Shown here piece after piece: positions 1 to 4,875 of a stretch of 7,222 nt of DNA. Within the stretch, counting starts at the first letter, position 1; every line of letters begins with the position of its first letter. Source of the stretch: Cupriavidus sp. (GTDB taxonomy: Bacteria; Pseudomonadota; Gammaproteobacteria; Burkholderiales; Burkholderiaceae). The stretch covers positions 1-7,222 of the forward strand of contig JABFVP010000521.1 in NCBI GenBank assembly GCA_013362725.1, in the 5' to 3' direction. Position numbers and translations under genes: made by a program. A model generated the notes under the pieces. It searched no databases. It was given only the letters and a program-made list of their open reading frames with translations, and was not told the DNA's origin.

Positions 1-51
1 CCGCCTTGCCTTGCCGTCTCAGGCACCGTTGTGATGCGGGCGGGAGCCCCG

Positions 52-843
52 CTACACCAACAAGGTGGCGCCGGCCCAGACGATCAGCAGGATACCCAGC
101 ACGCGGCCGGCGCGCTCGCCGCCGGGCAGGACCTTTTCAACGAAGACCACCACGGACAGCGCCGCGATCCAAACGATGTTCATGATGCCGCCGACGAACA
201 GCAACGCCATCAGCACCCAGCAGCAGCCCACGCAGTAGGCACCATGGCGCAGGCCGAGCAGGAAGCTGCCGGCGGCGCCGGGACGCCAATGCGCGACCAG
301 GAACGCTGCCGGCGAGCGGCACTGTGCCAGGCAGGCGCGCTTGAGCGGCGAAAACTGATAAACGCCCGCCGCGAGCAGCACGCTCGCGGACAGGAGGGCA
401 CTCTTCGACCACAGCATCATTGCCGAAATGAGGCCGGTCGGCTGCAGCGCCAGCTGCAGCCATGCCGCGCCGATGGCGAATGCCAGCCATGCGGTGAGGT
501 AGCCGGCCAGCAGAAGCATCGACGTAGCAACCGACCCGCCCCCGGAGGGGTCGTGATGCCGCAATACCCGCCGATACAGCAAGACGACCGGCGCCGCGCT
601 GGGCGTCATCATGGCGATCATCATCACCCACCACATCAGGATGACGGTGGACAACGGCGTATCCATGCCGCCCATGCCACCGGGCAGCCGATGCGGAAAA
701 AGCGTGACTGCCGTCATGTCGAGCGCGGACATGCCGGTCCCCGCCCCCGTCCACAGATACCCCCACGACAGCGCGACAATGACGACGATGGCGAACAACG
801 TGATGGCGCGCTCGCGTCCGAGGACGTATTCGAGACTGCTCAT
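52..843 (-). CDS. DUF2182 family integral membrane protein
   Basis: This 263-residue protein of unknown biochemical function belongs, by recognition, to the DUF2182 family of predicted metal-binding membrane proteins. Hydrophobic segments lie near residues 13-32, 65-90, 105-133, 138-162, 194-218, 220-235 and 246-263, giving about six to seven membrane spans. Family-type signatures are the methionine/tryptophan-rich MWWVMMIAMMTPSA at 70-83, a CLAQC pair at 171-175, and HGAYCVGCCW at 200-209. His200, Cys204, Cys207 and Cys208 there are plausible metal or thiol ligands. The VEK at 235-237 before the last span is also typical. The gene starts 10 bp after the stop of the DUF1326 gene and is presumably co-transcribed with it. 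No strong Shine-Dalgarno precedes the ATG, so translation may be coupled. The stop is TAG. Family assignment is firm, but the role (metal handling, thiol chemistry or other) is unknown. Confidence 0.9.
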   Translation of the reverse strand: MSSLEYVLGRERAITLFAIVVIVALSWGYLWTGAGTGMSALDMTAVTLFPHRLPGGMGGMDTPLSTVILMWWVMMIAMMTPSAAPVVLLYRRVLRHHDPSGGGSVATSMLLLAGYLTAWLAFAIGAAWLQLALQPTGLISAMMLWSKSALLSASVLLAAGVYQFSPLKRACLAQCRSPAAFLVAHWRPGAAGSFLLGLRHGAYCVGCCWVLMALLFVGGIMNIVWIAALSVVVFVEKVLPGGERAGRVLGILLIVWAGATLLV

Positions 844-853
844 GCGAGACCGC

Positions 854-1498
854 TCATGCGCCAGTGCGATGCCGGATCAGTCCCTTGTTGTTCATGTGCA
901 GTCGTGCGAATTGCGCGTAGGTGCCATTGAGATCCAGGGCGATATTGCCTTGCGAGCGGCTGGTGCCAGAGCCGATCTCGGCAAGCTCGTACTCGAAGCC
1001 GTGCGGCAGGTCGATCCGGGCGCGATGCTCAGCGCCCGTCACCGGGTTGCGGATCGGTTCGCCGACGGTGTCGAACACGCCTTCGACATGGATCCTGCCG
1101 CGGCGGGCGTCGACATCGACGTCGAAGTCGATCTTCGTGAAGATCGGATCGAAGGCTTGCTCGAGCGTCGACGCGAATACCGCGAACATGGTCGCGAACG
1201 GCTCGGTGTCCTGCCCGGTCATGATCTTCAGGACGGCCTCGCGCTGGTCGGGGGTGGCCCGTTCGTCGACGATGGGCTGGCACTTTCCTCGCCCTTCGTG
1301 GATCGGGCCGGGCCACTGGAACACCACCGCGATATTGAGACCGTCGAGTCGCACGTCGCCGTAGTAGCCGTCGCTGATCGAGATCGCGCCCATAGCTTCG
1401 CAGAAGCCCTTGGTTGGCAGCGCGTTGAATTGGCACGGGCAACCGTACGAGCAATTGCAGTTGATCAGCTCGGTGCCTTGGATTTCCCAGGGGGTCAT
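854..1498 (-). CDS. DUF1326 domain-containing protein
   Basis: This 214-residue, probably cytoplasmic protein of unknown function is recognised as DUF1326. Its N-terminus carries the family's cysteine cluster: Cys14, Cys16, Cys20 and Cys22 in INCNCSYGCPCQF (12-24), with Cys33 and Cys73 further on. The spacing C-x-C-x3-C-x-C suggests a metal or redox site, which is an inference. A DERATPDQREAVLKIMTG stretch near 77-94 is a second family hallmark. The frame is open up to a TTG at 1585, but the ATG at 1498 was chosen because AAGGAGG sits six bases before it and the family signature starts directly after it. The longer form would run through the candidate promoter. The gene is followed 10 bp later by the DUF2182 gene. 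DUF1326-DUF2182 neighbours recur in many proteobacteria and suggest a shared function. The regulator is not in the window. Confidence 0.92.
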   Translation of the reverse strand: MTPWEIQGTELINCNCSYGCPCQFNALPTKGFCEAMGAISISDGYYGDVRLDGLNIAVVFQWPGPIHEGRGKCQPIVDERATPDQREAVLKIMTGQDTEPFATMFAVFASTLEQAFDPIFTKIDFDVDVDARRGRIHVEGVFDTVGEPIRNPVTGAEHRARIDLPHGFEYELAEIGSGTSRSQGNIALDLNGTYAQFARLHMNNKGLIRHRTGA

Positions 1499-1504
1499 GG
1501 CAGT

Positions 1505-1511
1505 CCTCCTT
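1505..1511 (-). promoter_or_regulatory. Ribosome binding site of the DUF1326 gene
   Basis: On the minus strand AAGGAGG lies six bases before the ATG at 1498. It is a near-perfect Shine-Dalgarno match and decides the start of the DUF1326 protein against the longer frame beginning with TTG at 1585. Confidence 0.85.
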
Positions 1512-1564
1512 GCGCTTGACGTCTTGAGCGCCTGCTTATCGTCCCGGCACGATCGGCAGTCTGG

Positions 1565-1597
1565 CTTGAATCTAGTGTGCAGCAAGGGGAAGTCAAG
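1565..1597 (-). promoter_or_regulatory. Candidate promoter with MerR-like interrupted dyad for the DUF1326-DUF2182 unit
   Basis: Read on the minus strand, a TTGACT -35 hexamer (1596-1591) is followed 16 bases later by TAGATT (1574-1569), a 4-of-6 match to the -10 consensus. A start site near 1562 would give a leader of about 64 bases. The element is bounded by perfect 5-bp arms, CTTGA at 1565-1569 and TCAAG at 1593-1597. The -35 side, TTGACTTCCCCTTGCTG, resembles as I remember it one half of copper-responsive CueR/copA-type promoters. The other half does not match, and the spacer is shorter than the 19-20 bp usual for MerR control. An ordinary sigma-70 promoter is the safe reading; regulation by a MerR-type protein is speculative. 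Confidence 0.4.
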
Positions 1598-1639
1598 ACG
1601 GGATCCGCGCCAGCATGTGCGATCGGCTACCCACAGCTC

Positions 1640-1651
1640 GGTGGTACCACC
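1640..1651. repeat. 12-bp perfect palindrome GGTGGTACCACC
   Basis: GGTGGTACCACC is perfectly self-complementary and lies 19 bp beyond the stop codon of the Bug protein gene and upstream of the DUF1326 promoter. As RNA it could form only a 4-bp stem with a 4-base loop, so it is a weak hairpin. It could be an operator, part of a transcript 3' end, or chance. Confidence 0.3.
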
Positions 1652-1653
1652 AG

Positions 1654-1671
1654 ATCCGCATGCCGGCGGAT
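1654..1671 (-). terminator. Weak candidate 3' hairpin of the PLP enzyme-Bug unit
   Basis: ATCCGC (1654-1659) and GCGGAT (1666-1671) form a perfect 6-bp, mostly G/C stem around a 6-base loop. The structure overlaps the last base of the TAA stop of the Bug gene. No T-run follows on the minus strand, so this is not a canonical intrinsic terminator. It might stabilise the mRNA end or act with the adjacent palindrome. It is the only terminator-like structure I found after this operon. Confidence 0.25.
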
Positions 1672-2639
1672 TATTCAGGCTGAATTCCCGATTGCTTTAC
1701 CAGATTCGCCCAGCGCTCCACTTCCGTGCGCAGCCGGTCACCGAGTTGCGCGGGCGTCGACGCCTTCAGGTCGATGCCCTGGCTGTCGAGCCGGCCTTTG
1801 GTCTGCGGACTCGCCAGCGCCGCGCGGACTTCGTCAGCAAGCCGGCTCACCACCGCCGTCGGTGTCCGCGCCGGCGCGACCAGGGCCCACCACTGGCTGA
1901 CCTGCATGCCAGGCAGCCTGGCTTCGGCGGCGGTCGGCACGCCCGGAAGCGCGGCCACGCGCACCGCGCCAGTTACCATCAACGCAGAGATCTTGTTGCC
2001 GCCAAGCAGGCTGCTGCCGCTTGCCAGCGTGGCGAAATGCCCCTTGACCAGTTGCGCCGAGACATCGGTCAGCGCCGGGGCGGAACCGCGGTACGGCACC
2101 GGGTCGACCGGGATCCCCGCCTGGCTTTCCAGCATCTTGGCAGCCAGGTGGCTGATCGAGCCGTTGCCGCTGGTGGCAAGCTGCAGCGGCGTTCCCGCCT
2201 TGCGCGAGTCCGTGAGGAAGCGCTGGATCTCTCCGGCGCGGTACTGCGTGCTGCCCGCGAACAGCACCAGCGGCGCCTCGCCCAGCAGCGAGACCGGCGT
2301 GAAGTCGCGCAACACATCGTAGGGCATCTGGCGGAACACGGATGGCGCAACGGTGTGCGCCAGTTCGATCACGCCCAGCGTGTAGCCGTCCGGCGCCGAC
2401 TTGGCCAGCGTGTCGGCGCCGATGCGGCCGGAGGCACCGGCGCGGTTGTCGACCACCACGGGCTGGCCCATCGATTCGCTCATGCGCTGCGCGACCGCGC
2501 GCGCCAGCGCATCGGTACTGCCGCCGGCGGCCCAGGGCACGATCAGCCGGATCGATTTTTCCGGATAGGCAGCCAGCGCCGCCGGCATATGGGCCGCAAG
2601 GCAGCAGGTGATGCCAGTCAGCAGGTAACGCAGCTTCAT
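1671..2639 (-). CDS. Bug/TctC family periplasmic solute-binding protein
   Basis: This 322-residue secreted protein belongs to the Bug (TctC) family of tripartite tricarboxylate transporter receptors, which bind carboxylates, amino acids or aromatic acids in the periplasm. A Sec signal peptide is visible: Lys2 and Arg4, a hydrophobic core, then an ALAA cleavage region near residues 21-24. The mature chain opens with the hallmark YPEKSIRLIVPWAAGGSTD (25-43). NRAGASGRIGAD (65-76), APDGYTL (82-88) and a PYRGSAPALTD motif in the second lobe follow. Length is normal for the family. A GGAGA Shine-Dalgarno lies five bases before the ATG. The gene follows the PLP enzyme gene by 25 bp, so the two probably form one operon under the divergent LysR regulator. 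No TctA/TctB membrane genes are present, which is common for orphan Bug proteins in Burkholderiales. The ligand cannot be told from sequence; an amino-acid-like compound would fit the neighbouring enzyme. Confidence 0.93.
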   Translation of the reverse strand: MKLRYLLTGITCCLAAHMPAALAAYPEKSIRLIVPWAAGGSTDALARAVAQRMSESMGQPVVVDNRAGASGRIGADTLAKSAPDGYTLGVIELAHTVAPSVFRQMPYDVLRDFTPVSLLGEAPLVLFAGSTQYRAGEIQRFLTDSRKAGTPLQLATSGNGSISHLAAKMLESQAGIPVDPVPYRGSAPALTDVSAQLVKGHFATLASGSSLLGGNKISALMVTGAVRVAALPGVPTAAEARLPGMQVSQWWALVAPARTPTAVVSRLADEVRAALASPQTKGRLDSQGIDLKASTPAQLGDRLRTEVERWANLVKQSGIQPE

Positions 2640-2644
2640 GAGTG

Positions 2645-2649
2645 TCTCC
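2645..2649 (-). promoter_or_regulatory. Ribosome binding site of the Bug protein gene
   Basis: GGAGA on the minus strand, five bases before the ATG at 2639, lies within the 25-bp gap after the PLP enzyme stop codon. It supports this start, which also gives a complete signal peptide. Confidence 0.7.
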
Positions 2650-2664
2650 GCAAGGTGTTTGAAA

Positions 2665-3831
2665 TCATGCCTGGCCCGGATCGCGGTCGCCGCGCGCGGT
2701 CAGCATCAGCATCACGGCTTCGGTCCGGTCGATGCGCCCGTCGGCGCGTAGTGACTGCGCCGCGGCAAAGCCGGCGCCGGCGCACAGTTCGACCCAGAAT
2801 CCCGCGGCCGCGAGATGGCGGGTGCCATCGCGTGCCGTCGCGTCGTCGACGACCACCGCGCCGCCGCCCGAGCGCCTGACGGCGAGGACCTGCTGGGCGG
2901 TCACGGTGGAGCCGGCGGTGGAGAACTGAATCGTCGTGCCGGCGAAGTCCGACTGCTGCGACGCTCCCGCCAGCACGCGCGACAGCCGTGGAAACGGCTC
3001 GACCGCCCAGAGGCGCGGCAGCTTCGGCAGGTGCCCCAACGCGACCAGGTCCCGCAGCGCGCTGTAGATGCCCCACAGCAGGTCGCCGCGCGCGGTTGGC
3101 ACGATGACATGGTCGGGGCGGCACCCTTGCGCCACCCATTCCAGCGCAACGGCCCGGTAGCCTTCCACGCCGAATACCGGGCTGCCCACCGCCGGCACGC
3201 TGTAGTTGGTCAGCGCGAAGGCGCCCTCCTCCCGGACGCGTCGGCGCACATGCGCCCAGCGCGCGTGGCCGCTATCACAAACGACGCGCCGTGCGCCGTA
3301 ATGGCGTAGCGCCGCGTCGAACACGCCGGGCAGCGCCTGGTAGGTGGCGACTTCGCAGTCCAGCCCCGCGGCGGCGCAATAGGCCGCCGCCGAAACCGCG
3401 GCGTTGCCGCTGGATGCCAGCACCACCTCGCGCGCGCCGATATCGAGGGCGCGGCTGACGGCCTGCGCCGACATGCGGTCCTTGTGCGAGCCGGTCGGGT
3501 TCGCGCCTTCGTTCTTGATCCAGACCGACGCCACGTCGGCCAGCGACGCCAGCGCCGGCACCGGAATGCAGGGGGTGGCGCCCTCTCCCAGTGACACGCC
3601 GTCCAGATAGGGCTGCCAGTGGCCCCATGTATAACTTCCGCTTTTCGGTGCAAAATCCAGTGCCCGGGCGTCGTAGACCGCTTCAAGGCTGCTCGGATGA
3701 CCGGCGGCGGCGCAGGCCGGGCAGCCTTCCGGGATGTCGTCGAGCGGAAAGCGGGCGTGGCAGGTAATGCATTGCAGCCCCTGCATGGCCGGATTGACAA
3801 GCGGGTGAATCGGATTGCCGCTGGCGCGCAT
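2665..3831 (-). CDS. Threonine synthase-like PLP-dependent enzyme with N-terminal zinc ribbon
   Basis: This is a cytoplasmic fold-type II pyridoxal-phosphate enzyme of 388 residues, related to threonine synthase. A zinc-ribbon-like knuckle has Cys21-x2-Cys24 and Cys37-x2-Cys40. NEGANPTGSHKDRM (107-120) carries the presumed Schiff-base Lys117; canonical threonine synthases have SFKDR, here SHKDR. SSGNAAVS (140-147) is the substrate/cofactor loop and GVEGYRAVALE (221-231) is family-typical. The loop that reads roughly PTGNFG in threonine synthase is VPTARGD (244-250), so substrate or reaction probably differs. Biosynthetic threonine synthase is therefore not claimed; a lyase, deaminase or beta-replacement enzyme is possible. 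No start has a clear Shine-Dalgarno. The ATG at 3831 was chosen because codons upstream (to 3885) are rich in rare A/T-ending forms while those after it look coding. The ATG at 3786, just before the zinc ribbon, is the main alternative. It is the first gene of a unit with the Bug gene, divergent from the LysR gene. Confidence 0.85.
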   Translation of the reverse strand: MRASGNPIHPLVNPAMQGLQCITCHARFPLDDIPEGCPACAAAGHPSSLEAVYDARALDFAPKSGSYTWGHWQPYLDGVSLGEGATPCIPVPALASLADVASVWIKNEGANPTGSHKDRMSAQAVSRALDIGAREVVLASSGNAAVSAAAYCAAAGLDCEVATYQALPGVFDAALRHYGARRVVCDSGHARWAHVRRRVREEGAFALTNYSVPAVGSPVFGVEGYRAVALEWVAQGCRPDHVIVPTARGDLLWGIYSALRDLVALGHLPKLPRLWAVEPFPRLSRVLAGASQQSDFAGTTIQFSTAGSTVTAQQVLAVRRSGGGAVVVDDATARDGTRHLAAAGFWVELCAGAGFAAAQSLRADGRIDRTEAVMLMLTARGDRDPGQA

Positions 3832-3915
3832 GGTAAAGGCTAATGGCCGGAGTGAAAGTGGCTCGAGTCTATGCCAGGCCACCATCGCGTTGCGCAGGCG
3901 CGCCGATGTTCGACT

Positions 3916-3928
3916 TAAGTAAAACTTA
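3916..3928. promoter_or_regulatory. Candidate LysR-family operator (TAAGT-N3-ACTTA)
   Basis: TAAGT AAA ACTTA is a perfect 5-bp inverted repeat with a 3-base centre and fits the T-N11-A consensus of LysR-type boxes. It sits in the gap between the divergent PLP enzyme and LysR genes, 10 bp before the chosen LysR start, in the most AT-rich stretch of the region. A second palindrome, ACTTAAGT (3913-3920), overlaps its left arm. On the minus strand a weak -10 match (TAGACT, 3871-3866) would place the PLP gene's transcription start near 3859, about 63 bp from the box centre, the usual distance for a LysR recognition site. The same position could give autorepression of the LysR gene. Confidence 0.6.
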
Positions 3929-3929
3929 T

Positions 3930-3933
3930 AGGA
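3930..3933 (+). promoter_or_regulatory. Ribosome binding site deciding the LysR regulator start
   Basis: AGGA followed by five bases (TAGAG) precedes the ATG at 3939. The upstream in-frame ATGs at 3843 and 3906 have no such sequence. Starting at 3939 also puts the helix-turn-helix at the usual distance from the N-terminus. Confidence 0.65.
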
Positions 3934-3938
3934 TAGAG

Positions 3939-4850
3939 ATGGAGACAGCTGCCGATTCCGGCATCAGCGCCCGGCAGGTCGAGGTGTTCCGCATGGTCAT
4001 GCGCCTGGGATCGGCGCGCCGTGCCGCCGAGGCCCTGCATATCAGCCAGCCCGCCGTGACCCAGATCGTGCTGCAGCTCGAAAAGGCGGCGCGGCTAAGG
4101 CTGTTCGACCGCAGCAAGGGGCGCATGGTGCCGACGCCCGAGGCGGCATCGTTGATGGATGAAGTCGAACGGGTCTATGTCGGCCTCGACGCCGTGCAGC
4201 GCCGGATCGATCAGTTGCGCGCGCATGAGGATACGGTGCTGCGTGTCGGGGTGTTGCACGCCATGGCGTCCAGCGTGATGCCGGCGGCGGTGGCGGACTT
4301 CGTCCACAGCTATCCGCGCGTTCGTTGCCAGCTCGAGGTCGACAGCTCGCGCGGCCTGCGCGAGCGCTTGCTGCAGCGCGAACTCGATATCGCCTTCATG
4401 GGCGATGAAGCGGACACCAGCGGCCTGACCGCCTCCGAGTTCTACGCGGTGCAGGCCGTGTGCGTCGCGCCGGCAACGCATCCGTTCGCGGCGCGCACGA
4501 AAGTCGGGATCGAGGACCTGCTCGACGTGCCGCTGATTGGCCTGGACGCCGCGGATCCGGCGCAACGCCGGCTGCAGGCGTGCTTTGCCGAACTCGGCAT
4601 CGCGCCGCGCTTCGTGGCGACGACTCCGTACAGCCATACGCAGTGCTCACTGGCCCTGGCCGGTGCCGGCCTGGCGATCACCAATCCGCTGGTCGCCCGC
4701 GCCTATGTGGCACTCGGGCTGCGCAGCGTACCCCTGACCGCTCCGATTCGATTCCGCGCCATCCTGGCCTTCCATCCGGGCCTGGGACAATCGACCGCTG
4801 CACAGCAGTTTGTCAGCCTGTGCCGCCAGCGCCTGGCCGGTCTGCAGTGA
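3939..4850 (+). CDS. LysR-type transcriptional regulator
   Basis: This 303-residue DNA-binding protein has the usual length for the family. The winged helix-turn-helix spans about residues 9-68, with the classic stretch from Ser25 through AEALHISQPAVTQ (30-42) and LFDRSKGRMVPT (55-66). A linker helix follows to about residue 92, and the periplasmic-binding-protein-like effector domain begins near LRVGVLHAMASS. The start at 3939 was chosen for its Shine-Dalgarno; longer frames reach back to 3843 without one. The gene is transcribed away from the PLP enzyme-Bug unit across about 107 bp that contains a T-N11-A box. By the usual LysR arrangement it probably activates that unit in response to a small molecule and controls itself. 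The effector is unknown, though a compound handled by the Bug protein or PLP enzyme is the natural guess. It converges on the hybrid kinase gene with only 25 bp between stop codons. Confidence 0.95.
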   Translation: METAADSGISARQVEVFRMVMRLGSARRAAEALHISQPAVTQIVLQLEKAARLRLFDRSKGRMVPTPEAASLMDEVERVYVGLDAVQRRIDQLRAHEDTVLRVGVLHAMASSVMPAAVADFVHSYPRVRCQLEVDSSRGLRERLLQRELDIAFMGDEADTSGLTASEFYAVQAVCVAPATHPFAARTKVGIEDLLDVPLIGLDAADPAQRRLQACFAELGIAPRFVATTPYSHTQCSLALAGAGLAITNPLVARAYVALGLRSVPLTAPIRFRAILAFHPGLGQSTAAQQFVSLCRQRLAGLQ

Positions 4851-4875
4851 TGCATGCACGGCCGCGGCGTCTGTG

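Noticed and set aside
1..51. Possible terminator or gene end left of the DUF2182 gene
   Set aside because: Only a short CCTTG tandem and a 4-bp stem are visible; nothing that supports a feature.
31..930. 299-residue plus-strand open frame opposite the DUF2182 gene
   Set aside because: It is rich in Arg, His, Gln and Asp with no family signature, and runs antisense through a clearly recognisable membrane protein gene; typical antisense shadow in GC-rich DNA.
1499..1585. 29-residue N-terminal extension of the DUF1326 protein
   Set aside because: It would start with TTG inside the candidate promoter, has no ribosome binding site, and lies before a strong Shine-Dalgarno and the family's usual N-terminus.
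1410..2879. 489-residue plus-strand open frame across the Bug gene and two gaps
   Set aside because: Arg-rich low-complexity translation, antisense to well-recognised genes and crossing their boundaries; not a real gene.
3832..3885. Longer N-terminus for the PLP enzyme (ATG at 3885)
   Set aside because: Codons here include AGA, TTA, TCA and CCA, unlike the gene body, and no ribosome binding site precedes it.
3843..3938. Longer N-terminus for the LysR regulator (ATG at 3843 or 3906)
   Set aside because: No Shine-Dalgarno at either ATG, and the extension would cover the T-N11-A operator; the ATG at 3939 has AGGA five bases upstream.
4851..4875. Possible bidirectional terminator between the convergent LysR and kinase genes
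   Set aside because: The 25-bp gap contains the palindrome TGCATGCA (4851-4858) and short GC palindromes, but no stem-loop of useful length and no T-run on either strand.
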